DNA of 7,508 nt from Candidatus Pacearchaeota archaeon CG11_big_fil_rev_8_21_14_0_20_30_13 (GCA_002762735.1 PCVV01000039.1:1-7508), one strand, 5' to 3'. Counted from the first letter of the stretch, positions 1 through 5,818 are shown. Notes: generated from the letters alone by a model not told the origin. A program made the numbers and translations.

Positions 1-431
1 CCCAAGGATAATAAGCTGGTCGCCCCCGATAGTCCGTATTGACGGGGCGGTTTGGTATTTCGCTGTCGGCTCTCCCTATCCTGCGCGTGCAGAAACGTGC
101 AAGGGTGTCGGAGTTCACGCATTAAAAGGGATCGTTAGCTGGGTTAAGAACGTCGCGAGACAGTTTGTATGATATCTACTAGGTGTGTTGTTATCTGAGT
201 GGAACAAGTATCTAGTACGAGAGGAACGGTACTTGGATGCCTCTGGTGAGCGGTTGTGATTTTGCAGGCCGCATAGCTACGCATTGTATGGATAAGAGCT
301 GAATGCATCTAAGCTCGAAGCCATCCGCAAAACGAGATAACTAAGGCCGTCATAGAAGATGACGTTGATAGAACTCTTGTGTAAGATTCGAGGTTCGCCG
401 AGAATTTCAGCATAGAGTTACTAAAAGCTTC
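1..431 (+). rRNA. rrl: 23S ribosomal RNA, 3' end (partial; 5' part outside the window)
   Basis: This is the last part of large-subunit rRNA, domains V-VI. The peptidyl-transferase loop strand GGATAATAAG (6-15), helix 89 (21-26 paired with 44-49), the returning strand TCGCTGTCGG (60-69), the segment AACGTCGCGAGACAG and the sarcin-ricin loop AGTACGAGAGGAAC (214-227) are all recognisable and in the canonical order. Aligned from memory to E. coli numbering, positions 7-70 match 2447-2510 with no indel. The gene is divergent: several near-universal positions differ (see findings). The mature 3' end is uncertain by about 10 nt. I place it after the segment TTACTAAAAGCTTC (418-431), which corresponds to the GTACTAA element near the 23S end in other organisms. 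No 5S rRNA or tRNA follows it in the window, so the rRNA genes may be unlinked. Confidence 0.95.
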
Positions 432-507
432 AATTTAGTATTTTACTAAATTTTTGCTGCGTTCAAAAATTACATTTTTGATCGGAAGCATTATTTTAGT
501 ATTTTTT
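419..507 (+). terminator. Nested hairpins and T-run after 23S rRNA (terminator or processing structure)
   Basis: Two perfect hairpins sit side by side: AATTTAGTA (432-440) pairs with TACTAAATT (444-452) across a 3-nt loop and runs into TTTTT, and TCAAAAAT (463-470) pairs with ATTTTTGA (474-481). Both are enclosed by an outer stem in which TACTAAAA (419-426) pairs with TTTTAGTA (494-501) and GCTTC (427-431) pairs with GAAGC (485-489), leaving a 4-nt bulge at 490-493. A T6 run (502-507) follows, as expected for archaeal termination. The outer stem uses bases that may belong to the mature 23S end, so it could form only in the precursor or as a competing fold. Termination versus processing cannot be decided from sequence. 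Confidence 0.5.
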
Positions 508-590
508 CTTGTGCCTTATTACACTTCTCCACTACTTATCTTTTGATGTTTTTATTCTGTTGTAATTTTAAAAAATGATTACAATAATCC

Positions 591-598
591 TTAAAAAC
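591..598 (+). promoter_or_regulatory. TATA box for the gene at 619 (leaderless)
   Basis: TTAAAAAC is centred about 25 nt before the ATG at 619, so transcription should begin at or next to the start codon. It lies in the AT-rich gap after the rRNA (432-618), which otherwise holds only the post-rRNA hairpins. Confidence 0.55.
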
Positions 599-618
599 TA
601 ATTTTATTTTTTAGTTTT

Positions 619-969
619 ATGGAATTGATAGCTTTATTAAGCAAAGGAGAAGGAAGTTGGGCACAAGTTTCCGGACTCATGAAATTTGGAGAATGGGATA
701 AAATAGTTTTAGTCGGAAATGAATTTGCAAAGAATTTTACACACGAAAAAAAGTTTGAATTTGTAAAAATAGACTTGGATAACAAACTTGTCGACCTTAA
801 AGAAGATCTTTCAAAAAAATTAAAAGAAAAATTTAACGGATTAGAGGTCGCCCTTTCAATTGCTTCCGGAGACGGAAAAGAACACATGGCATTAGTTTCT
901 GCTTTGATTTCGATTCCTGTTGGGATAAGATTCTGTGCTTTAACAAAAGAGGGAATTGTTTATTTGTAA
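619..969 (+). CDS. Small Rossmann/CARF-like protein, function unknown
   Basis: A 116-aa soluble protein. I do not recognise a named family, but the layout is suggestive: a first strand (residues 2-8) followed by a Gly/Ser-rich turn (KGEGSW, 9-14), a helix, a second strand (KIVLVGN, 28-34), a third (FEFVKID, 46-52), an amphipathic Lys-rich helix (58-73), then a strand (EVALSIA, 76-82) running into SGDGKEHM (83-90), a helix and a last strand (GIRFCALT, 102-109). A strand ending in a Gly/Ser-Gly-x-Lys turn followed by a helix is the arrangement of CARF domains, which bind cyclic oligoadenylate; this resemblance is an inference from pattern only. No effector domain is attached. The start is supported by a TATA box 25 nt upstream. 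The next gene begins 4 nt after the stop, suggesting co-transcription. Confidence 0.8.
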   Translation: MELIALLSKGEGSWAQVSGLMKFGEWDKIVLVGNEFAKNFTHEKKFEFVKIDLDNKLVDLKEDLSKKLKEKFNGLEVALSIASGDGKEHMALVSALISIPVGIRFCALTKEGIVYL

Positions 970-973
970 AGAT

Positions 974-1225
974 ATGAATAAAAATTATTATCATATAGAA
1001 CGAAAAAGAAGTGCTGGAGGAATAGGCTTTTGTATTTCTGTTTGGAGAAAAAATTTTGAAGTTCTTGTGGGAAAGGGTAAAATTAACAAGCAAGAAGATC
1101 TTGAATTAAAAGTGAAAAATGGGAAAATCATCCCTCTTTCAAAAGATTACACTTTTACAAAAATTTATGAGAAAGAACTTGGAAGATTAAAGAGAAAAGC
1201 AGAGAAGTATCAAAAAATTCTCTAA
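974..1225 (+). CDS. Basic hypothetical protein, second gene of a two-gene unit
   Basis: An 83-aa protein, unrecognised. The ATG at 974 is preferred over an in-frame TTG at 956 that would overlap the upstream gene. The N-terminal half contains SAGGIGF (residues 13-19) and alternating hydrophobic stretches suggesting beta strands (FCISVW, FEVLVGKG). The C-terminal 25 residues form a Lys/Arg-rich helix (YEKELGRLKRKAEKYQ). It is strongly basic overall, so nucleic-acid or ribosome contact is possible but unproven. No separate TATA box or Shine-Dalgarno sequence lies ahead of it, and it begins 4 nt after the preceding stop, so it is probably expressed by coupling to that gene. Its stop codon (1223-1225) directly abuts the stop of the opposing taw1 gene. 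Confidence 0.65.
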   Translation: MNKNYYHIERKRSAGGIGFCISVWRKNFEVLVGKGKINKQEDLELKVKNGKIIPLSKDYTFTKIYEKELGRLKRKAEKYQKIL

Positions 1226-2269
1226 TTACTTATTAGGTTGCATAACTTCTGAAGAATAATCTTCAGCAACATAATCTTTTTTTGAATTAACCAATTCAAA
1301 AAACTTGGAGAAATTTATCCAATGTTTTTTATTTAAAGACTTCTTTCCCAAAAGAATCGCTCTAGAAGATTCATGACTTGAGAGAAATTCATAACCAGGT
1401 AAAAATTCTAAAATGTTTTCCATAAAAATTTTTATATCTTCCATATAAGGCATATTTTCAACTTTGTAATTTTTTTGACTTTCCCCAACCCACATATATG
1501 ATTTTAATTCTACAAAGTCCGGAGAACCTTTGCTTATCAGTTTTGCATACTCTTCAAAGTTTTCCATATTTTCATATTTTATTAAACTTAATCTAATACA
1601 TGTTCTATATCTACGAGTTGAAAGTAAATCTAAACATTTATTCATTCGCTCCCAATAATCCTTAAAAAGCGGTCGATCGATTTCTTTCAATTTTTCTTTT
1701 GTAGGGGCGTCGATACTTAAGTACAACTGCGTCACGTGTTTTATTTTTTCAAGTTCATTCGGAAATTGGGCATTCGTAACAAGAAAAGTCGAAATTCTTC
1801 GTTTGTGAAATCCATCAAGAATTTCATTAATCAAAGGATAGGTAATAGGTTCTCCTGTTAAAGAAAGTGCAACATGCCGAACATCTTTTAATTCTTCTTT
1901 TTTGTGATCATTTGTTTTGAGATTACTTCCAAATCCTGTAAGAAGTTTTAAATGCTCTTCAATTGAATGATTAATTATATGTTCAGGGGAGTCGATTGGT
2001 CCATACCAAGTTTTTCCAATAGGCGCTTTTTGACCTCTCCAACAAAATTTACAACGTGATGCACAGAACATACTTGTTGTCATTTGCAAACATTGATGAC
2101 TTCTTATTCCATAAAAAGTACATTTATAACAATTGCCTCCTCCACGAAGACTTTTCTTTGTCCACTCACAATTTTTTACGGCAGAATGACTTCCGACAAA
2201 ACGATAACCTTGATGAATCAAAATCTTTTTTTGAATTTCACTTAATTGTTCTTTTCTTTTTGGATCCAT
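1226..2269 (-). CDS. taw1: tRNA-Phe 4-demethylwyosine synthase (Taw1/TYW1, radical SAM)
   Basis: This 347-aa enzyme belongs to the radical-SAM TYW1 family. The family condenses pyruvate carbons onto m1G37 of tRNA-Phe to form the tricyclic imG-14 base, the committed step of wyosine synthesis that supports reading-frame maintenance. The radical-SAM cluster motif is seen as C69-x3-C73-x2-C76 within FCASRCKFCWR. The second, family-specific Fe-S cluster is represented by C34, C47 and C60, spaced 13 and 13 residues as in characterised archaeal TYW1. SLTGEP (136-141), FLVTNAQFP (162-170) and LYLSIDAP (182-189) match the conserved barrel strands; the catalytic lysine was not individually verified. 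No flavodoxin domain is present, as usual for archaeal forms. The ATG at 2269 is set by a TATA box 25 nt upstream. The other wyosine genes are not in the window. Confidence 0.95.
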   Translation of the reverse strand: MDPKRKEQLSEIQKKILIHQGYRFVGSHSAVKNCEWTKKSLRGGGNCYKCTFYGIRSHQCLQMTTSMFCASRCKFCWRGQKAPIGKTWYGPIDSPEHIINHSIEEHLKLLTGFGSNLKTNDHKKEELKDVRHVALSLTGEPITYPLINEILDGFHKRRISTFLVTNAQFPNELEKIKHVTQLYLSIDAPTKEKLKEIDRPLFKDYWERMNKCLDLLSTRRYRTCIRLSLIKYENMENFEEYAKLISKGSPDFVELKSYMWVGESQKNYKVENMPYMEDIKIFMENILEFLPGYEFLSSHESSRAILLGKKSLNKKHWINFSKFFELVNSKKDYVAEDYSSEVMQPNK

Positions 2270-2290
2270 AAGAAAAGAAAAAGAAAAGTG

Positions 2291-2298
2291 TTTAAAAA
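2291..2298 (-). promoter_or_regulatory. TATA box for taw1 (leaderless)
   Basis: TTTTTAAA on the minus strand is centred about 25 nt before the taw1 ATG. No Shine-Dalgarno sequence precedes the start, so a leaderless transcript independent of the gene upstream is likely. Confidence 0.55.
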
Positions 2299-2311
2299 AT
2301 TATTGAGTTGG

Positions 2312-2335
2312 AAAAATTATTAAATATTATTTAAT
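2312..2335 (-). terminator. Possible terminator after the 83-aa gene
   Basis: Immediately after the stop codon on the minus strand, a 7-bp AT-only inverted repeat (2319-2325 with 2329-2335, 3-nt loop) is followed by TTTTT (complement of 2312-2316). The stem is all A-T and weak; in archaea the T-run alone may suffice. Such AT palindromes arise easily by chance at this base composition. Confidence 0.3.
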
Positions 2336-2587
2336 TTATTTTGAAGAGATAATCTCTTTGCATATTTTTTCAATTCCGCTAGTGTTTAAACCAATTTCGT
2401 TGCGGATATTTTCAGGAATTTTGGTATTATATTCTTGAATTATATTATACAATCCAATTGCATGATTTTTAAAAATCTTAGAGAATTCATTAGAATCTCC
2501 TAGGTTGGACCAGCTATTTTTTAAGTCCCATGTAATTTTTATATATTCTGCGACTTCCTTCGGTAAATAACTTTCTTTGCTTTCCAT
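2336..2587 (-). CDS. Hypothetical 83-aa protein
   Basis: Unrecognised small acidic-to-neutral protein, predicted soluble and largely helical: YLPKEVAEYIKITWDL (7-22), a segment around FSKIFKNHAIGLYNIIQEY (35-53), and a C-terminal helix. There are no cysteines in a metal-binding pattern; the single Cys lies near the end. The PKEVAEYI stretch resembles the first helix of small DNA-binding or excisionase-like folds, but this is too short to assign a family. The start is supported by a TATA-like element about 27 nt upstream and there is no alternative downstream Met. It lies on the same strand as the protease gene upstream and taw1 downstream, each of which has its own promoter, so it looks monocistronic. 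Confidence 0.6.
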   Translation of the reverse strand: MESKESYLPKEVAEYIKITWDLKNSWSNLGDSNEFSKIFKNHAIGLYNIIQEYNTKIPENIRNEIGLNTSGIEKICKEIISSK

Positions 2588-2610
2588 GTAATTTTTATAG
2601 GGCTTCTAAA

Positions 2611-2619
2611 CTTTAAAAA
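2611..2619 (-). promoter_or_regulatory. TATA box for the 83-aa gene
   Basis: TTTTTAAAG on the minus strand is centred 27-28 nt before the ATG at 2587. This is slightly farther than the roughly 25 nt seen for other genes here but compatible with a leaderless or nearly leaderless mRNA. Confidence 0.45.
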
Positions 2620-2675
2620 TCTTTTGATTTGTTACTATTTTAAAATTAATGGGTTTTATAAAAAGACTATTGATT

Positions 2676-4079
2676 TTAGATAAAACTCTTTGCCCAGAAA
2701 AACATTAGTAAGACCAACAATGCAAGGAAAATTGCAGTCATTATTTTGAAAGAGTTCTCGGCAATTTTCTTAGATTTGGTTACCGAAAGAACTGTTAGAT
2801 AAAAAAATCTTCCTCCATCGAAGATTCCCACTGGAAGCATATTCACAAGAGCTACACTGAAACTAATCAAAACTAACCACCAAAACAAATCATAGAGAAA
2901 CTTTGCCGCCGGGAAGTTTGGAGAGTAATAAATATGGTTATTTTTATAGGAAGTTGTGAATGCTGAAACTGTTCCTAAGATTCCTGAAGCTTTGGTGTTT
3001 AAAAAATTCACCCCTAGCCAAGGCTTTCCATCCGGAGAATTTCCAACAGTTAAAATTATTTCTGAATAACCACTTCCATTATATGTAAGAACTGTGATAT
3101 TTTCTCCTACTTCGTGAGAACTGATTACCCTTGATAAATCATCAAGGCTCCTAATATTTTCTCCATTAATTTTGGTAATTGCTCCACTTAACCCATTTCT
3201 TATCGCCGGAGAATCATAATAAAGGGCTATTTCACCATCAGTAGAAATCCCTTTAATTCCGAGAAAAATTTCATCTCCAACCAAGATCTTGTTTAAATTT
3301 CCAGGGATGGTTAAATTGACAAGAGTTTCATAAGTAAGATTTGTCAAATTGATTCCGTTAATTGAAGTGATGTGGGCAGAATCTACAAACCCATAAGCAT
3401 AATCATCGTACATAACTCCTGCAGGAGAAAAGGCAAGAGAGAAAAATCCCCACATTAAAAAAACACCAAGTATTGCAGTTAAAATATTTGCAAATGTTCC
3501 TGCTGAAAGAACAGCCATTTGTTCAAAGTTACTTCTTTTTTCCATTGTTTTTTCGTCGAGATTTACGAAAGCGGCAAGGAAAATTGGCAAGAAGAAAGGA
3601 AAAAATCCAAACCCAGTCGTTTTAGTTCTCACTTTAGAAATTTTTGCAAAGATCCCATGGAAAAACTCATGAGTTATTGCTACAATCGCAAGAATGATAA
3701 TCCAGTATGAAAAATAAAAAGGAGGTAAAAAATCCAATTTAAATATCTGAGGAAGATATGGAATTAAAGGAGTAATCGGAGGAATTTTTATTGCCCTTAC
3801 TAAATCTGCTTGAAAGAGATAAACAACTAAAATTTTTGCAAAAAGATAAACCATTGCAATCATTAAAATATATCCTACAAAAACTGAAAGATAACTTAAA
3901 AATTTTAGAAATCTTTCATGTTTTTTCCCAATTTTATCTATTAAGTTTATTCCCCATTTGGAATGATAAAGGAAAAGCAAACCCTCTCGCTTTATTTTTT
4001 TTCTTTCTATAATTAAAAATGATGAAACAAATACTAGGAATACTCCAAGTAAAGTTAAATCCCAAAACATAATGCTCAT
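2676..4079 (-). CDS. Site-2-type intramembrane metalloprotease (M50) with PDZ domain
   Basis: A 467-aa multi-pass membrane protein of the M50/S2P family, which cuts substrate proteins inside the membrane to release regulators or clear signal-peptide remnants. The zinc site is complete: HEFFH (H137, E138, H141) within a hydrophobic helix, and the second motif NMLPVGIFDGG with D421. Likely membrane segments are near residues 5-23, 59-88, 121-145, 155-172, 190-216, 396-416 and 445-464. SAGTFAN (192-198) corresponds to the usual SAGPxxN motif. Residues about 285-345 look like a PDZ domain, within a 217-395 region predicted to face outside; all five N-x-S/T sequons (N244, N247, N255, N327, N334) fall there. 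Substrates cannot be inferred from the neighbours. The ATG at 4079 follows AGGTGAT with 5 nt between GGTG and ATG; M4 is a less likely start. Confidence 0.92.
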   Translation of the reverse strand: MSIMFWDLTLLGVFLVFVSSFLIIERKKIKREGLLFLYHSKWGINLIDKIGKKHERFLKFLSYLSVFVGYILMIAMVYLFAKILVVYLFQADLVRAIKIPPITPLIPYLPQIFKLDFLPPFYFSYWIIILAIVAITHEFFHGIFAKISKVRTKTTGFGFFPFFLPIFLAAFVNLDEKTMEKRSNFEQMAVLSAGTFANILTAILGVFLMWGFFSLAFSPAGVMYDDYAYGFVDSAHITSINGINLTNLTYETLVNLTIPGNLNKILVGDEIFLGIKGISTDGEIALYYDSPAIRNGLSGAITKINGENIRSLDDLSRVISSHEVGENITVLTYNGSGYSEIILTVGNSPDGKPWLGVNFLNTKASGILGTVSAFTTSYKNNHIYYSPNFPAAKFLYDLFWWLVLISFSVALVNMLPVGIFDGGRFFYLTVLSVTKSKKIAENSFKIMTAIFLALLVLLMFFWAKSFI

Positions 4080-4082
4080 TTT

Positions 4083-4089
4083 ATCACCT
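4083..4089 (-). promoter_or_regulatory. Shine-Dalgarno site of the protease gene
   Basis: AGGTGAT on the minus strand matches the complement of the conserved archaeal 16S 3' end and lies just before the ATG at 4079. It decides the start codon and is notable because most genes in this window have no such site. Confidence 0.6.
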
Positions 4090-4109
4090 AAATATACTCT
4101 GTAAAAATA

Positions 4110-4118
4110 GTTTATAAG
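4110..4118 (-). promoter_or_regulatory. TATA box for the protease gene (short leader)
   Basis: CTTATAAAC on the minus strand is centred about 35 nt before the ATG, about 10 nt farther than in the leaderless genes. This predicts a leader of about 10 nt that just contains the Shine-Dalgarno site. Confidence 0.5.
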
Positions 4119-4158
4119 AGTGGTGGTTATAATTTAAAGAAAGACTGAGATATAAGAA

Positions 4159-4166
4159 TTTATAAC
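4159..4166 (+). promoter_or_regulatory. TATA box for the 60-aa membrane protein gene
   Basis: TTTATAAC is centred about 25 nt before the ATG at 4188, supporting that codon rather than the in-frame ATG at 4197 and indicating a leaderless mRNA. It faces the protease promoter in a 108-nt divergent spacer (4080-4187). Confidence 0.55.
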
Positions 4167-4187
4167 AACAATTATCTTAAACGATTT

Positions 4188-4370
4188 ATGAGAAAAATGA
4201 ATAAGTTTGGAATAGGTTTTTGGGCAGGAGCATTTATTTATAGTTTAGTTAATATGATTATGAATCTTACTCATATTATGCAGAATAAAATTTTAACTTA
4301 TAATTTTATTATAATGGGAGCCGCAATTGTTGGATTGATTTTGAATATAATTTTATTAAAGAGAAAATAA
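4188..4370 (+). CDS. Two-helix membrane microprotein, function unknown
   Basis: A 60-aa protein consisting almost only of two membrane segments: residues about 7-28 (FGIGFWAGAFIYSLVNMIMN) and 39-56 (YNFIIMGAAIVGLILNIILL), joined by a short polar turn, with Lys/Arg at both ends (RKMNK and LKRK). The charge pattern favours both termini in the cytoplasm. I do not recognise a family. That it is a real gene rather than chance is supported by its TATA box at the same distance as in neighbouring genes and by its stop codon (4368-4370) abutting the rpl40e stop exactly. It diverges from the M50 protease, so a role as partner or regulator of that protease is possible but speculative. Confidence 0.6.
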   Translation: MRKMNKFGIGFWAGAFIYSLVNMIMNLTHIMQNKILTYNFIIMGAAIVGLILNIILLKRK

Positions 4371-4538
4371 CTATTTACTTTTTTTCAAGACTCTAAGTTG
4401 ACTTCGCCCACATTTTCTGCATCTTACTTTTGATTTTAAAACTTTTTGGGGATCTGCTCTTATCTTCGATTTACATCTTTCACAAACAAACATATTCTTG
4501 AAAAGCCTGTTCATTGCCTCTGGAATTTTAGTTGCCAT
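4371..4538 (-). CDS. rpl40e: Large-subunit ribosomal protein eL40
   Basis: A 55-aa zinc-ribbon ribosomal protein, part of the 50S subunit. The sequence shows the family hallmarks: IPEAMNRLF at residues 5-13 (compare the KFPEAEARLF start common in the family), then C19-x2-C22, a 17-residue spacer, and C40-x2-C43 for zinc, ending in a basic QLRVLKKSK tail. Length and basic charge are typical of archaeal eL40, which in eukaryotes is fused to ubiquitin. The gene lies downstream of aIF5A on the same strand with a 48-nt gap containing its own TATA box. It meets the microprotein gene tail to tail with no spacer. Confidence 0.93.
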   Translation of the reverse strand: MATKIPEAMNRLFKNMFVCERCKSKIRADPQKVLKSKVRCRKCGRSQLRVLKKSK

Positions 4539-4559
4539 GTTAGATTTAGAAATAAATGA

Positions 4560-4568
4560 TTTAAAAAG
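4560..4568 (-). promoter_or_regulatory. TATA box for rpl40e
   Basis: CTTTTTAAA on the minus strand is centred about 26 nt before the ATG at 4538, with no Shine-Dalgarno site. It lies in the 48-nt gap below the aIF5A stop, so eL40 is probably transcribed independently and leaderless. Confidence 0.5.
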
Positions 4569-4586
4569 CTTTTTGATTGAGAAAGT

Positions 4587-4976
4587 TTAAATTTTTCTTT
4601 TAAGAATTAAAATTCCTTCAACATTCCAATATTCAACATTGTCGTTAATTTCAATTTGCCCTTTTAATTCTGGAGGTAATGAAACTTCTATTGTTTCGAA
4701 AGACTCTAAATCCATAATGCTTGCATGATTTTCTGTTATAGATAAAACTTGACCTTTGTTTTTATTCACAAGAGGAACTTCAAACCTATCATGTCCTGGA
4801 GTTACAAAAACCTTCTTTGAACCAGAAACCATATTTTCAGCTTCAATTCTACATTTTGCATGTCCATGCTTCCCCGTTTTGGAAACATCCATTTTTTTGA
4901 CAGTATAAAATTCTCCTTCTAAAGTTAAATTTGTTCCAACTCTTGCTTCAGTTGCATTAATAATTTTTAAGACCAT
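4587..4976 (-). CDS. eif5A: Translation factor aIF5A (hypusine-containing)
   Basis: A 129-aa homologue of eIF5A/EF-P, which binds the ribosome near the E site and rescues stalled peptide-bond formation. The N-terminal SH3-like domain carries the loop SKTGKHGHAK, in which the Lys between the two Gly residues (K36 from the chosen start) is the site modified to hypusine or deoxyhypusine by deoxyhypusine synthase (not in the window). The second half, from about residue 69, is the OB-fold domain with the typical MDLESFETIEV segment. Length matches archaeal family members. The ATG at 4976 is chosen over the adjacent TTG at 4979 because the TATA box is about 25 nt from the ATG and family members begin close to the same point. 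It is divergent from the FKBP gene. Confidence 0.96.
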   Translation of the reverse strand: MVLKIINATEARVGTNLTLEGEFYTVKKMDVSKTGKHGHAKCRIEAENMVSGSKKVFVTPGHDRFEVPLVNKNKGQVLSITENHASIMDLESFETIEVSLPPELKGQIEINDNVEYWNVEGILILKRKI

Positions 4977-4997
4977 CAATTAGAGAAAAAAACTTCC

Positions 4998-5005
4998 TTT
5001 ATAAA
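4998..5005 (-). promoter_or_regulatory. TATA box for aIF5A
   Basis: TTTATAAA is centred about 25 nt before the ATG at 4976, supporting a leaderless mRNA and the ATG start. The element is palindromic; direction is assigned from spacing to the gene. Confidence 0.55.
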
Positions 5006-5036
5006 TTTTTAGAATTTTATTTTTAACTCAATTAAT

Positions 5037-5045
5037 TTTATAAAC
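5037..5045 (+). promoter_or_regulatory. TATA box for the FKBP gene
   Basis: TTTATAAAC is centred about 25 nt before the ATG at 5066. With the aIF5A element on the other strand it forms a compact 89-nt divergent promoter region. Confidence 0.55.
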
Positions 5046-5065
5046 CACCATCTTATTTTCTTTTA

Positions 5066-5737
5066 ATGACTTTAGAAAAAAAAGATTTTATTGAGATTGA
5101 ATTTACTGGAAAAGTTAAAGATGGGGAAATTTTTGATTCCAATATCAAAGAAGATCTCAAAGAACTTCATTCTGGACATAATCATGAAATAGAATCGACT
5201 CCATTTGTTTTTTGTCTTGGGGAAAATATGTTCATGAAAGGAGTTGACGAATTTTTGATTGGAAAAGACATTGGAAATTATAAAATCAGTTTACCTCCTG
5301 AGAAAGCTTTTGGAAAAAGAGATCCAAAATTAATAAGAATGGTTCCAATAAAAGAATTTTCAAAAAATAATTTAAACCCAATTCCAGGAAGTACATTTAA
5401 TTTCGATGGTAAAATTGCAAAAGTTCTAACGGTCTCAAGTGGAAGAGTAATAGTTGATTTTAATCATCCTATCTCCGGAAAAAATGTGGAATATAAAATT
5501 AAAGTCTTGAGAAGTATAAATGATCTTAATGAAAAAATTAAAGCCCTTAATGAATTCTTTTTTAGAACCGATTTTGAATTTACTACTGAGGAGAATAAAT
5601 TAACCCTTCATGTTCCAAAAAATACTGAACAGTTTGTAAAAATTTTTAAAGAGAAATATAAAGAAATTCTTAATTTGGAACTTGAAGTTAAAGAGATTGA
5701 AAAAAAATCTAAAGACCTTGAAGAAAAAAAAGAGTAA
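5066..5737 (+). CDS. FKBP-type peptidyl-prolyl isomerase, SlyD/FKBP26-like
   Basis: A 223-aa protein matching the long archaeal FKBP (FKBP26) class, which catalyses proline isomerisation and acts as a folding chaperone. The N-terminal FKBP fold begins FIEIEFTGKVKDGEIFDS (8-25) and includes FCLGENMFMKGVDEFLIG (49-66) and the flap-adjacent LPPEKAFGKRDP (76-87). An IF (insert-in-flap) chaperone domain occupies roughly 85-125. The fold closes with VDFNHPISGK (130-139), the diagnostic SlyD-type strand. Residues about 150-210 form the extra C-terminal alpha/beta domain of FKBP26 proteins, followed by a charged EKKSKDLEEKKE tail. There is no signal peptide and no His-rich metal tail, so it is probably cytosolic. 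The 31-46 stretch includes HSGHNHE, a small His cluster of unknown meaning. It has its own promoter and precedes ftsZ, which also has its own. Confidence 0.93.
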   Translation: MTLEKKDFIEIEFTGKVKDGEIFDSNIKEDLKELHSGHNHEIESTPFVFCLGENMFMKGVDEFLIGKDIGNYKISLPPEKAFGKRDPKLIRMVPIKEFSKNNLNPIPGSTFNFDGKIAKVLTVSSGRVIVDFNHPISGKNVEYKIKVLRSINDLNEKIKALNEFFFRTDFEFTTEENKLTLHVPKNTEQFVKIFKEKYKEILNLELEVKEIEKKSKDLEEKKE

Positions 5738-5789
5738 AATTAGGAATCATTCTTGCGGGATGAAAATTGATCTTGCAAATACAACAATT

Positions 5790-5798
5790 TTTATAAAC
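5790..5798 (+). promoter_or_regulatory. TATA box for ftsZ
   Basis: TTTATAAAC is centred about 25 nt before the ATG at 5819, implying leaderless transcription of ftsZ, probably together with the gene at 6922. Confidence 0.55.
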
Positions 5799-5818
5799 AA
5801 AGTTGGTCACAATATTTA

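Noticed and set aside
1..431. The divergent 23S segment as a pseudogene
   Set aside because: Helix 89 pairs fully, the 2454/2498 change is compensated and the sarcin-ricin loop is intact, which argues for a functional gene.
956..973. TTG start extending the 83-aa protein at 974 by six residues
   Set aside because: It would overlap the upstream stop, and an ATG is available 4 nt after that stop. There is no Shine-Dalgarno support at a usable distance.
591..1093. Minus-strand open frames opposite the two genes after the rRNA
   Set aside because: They are antisense to a promoter-supported gene pair and their translations are low-complexity Ser/Phe-rich, typical of shadow frames in AT-rich coding DNA.
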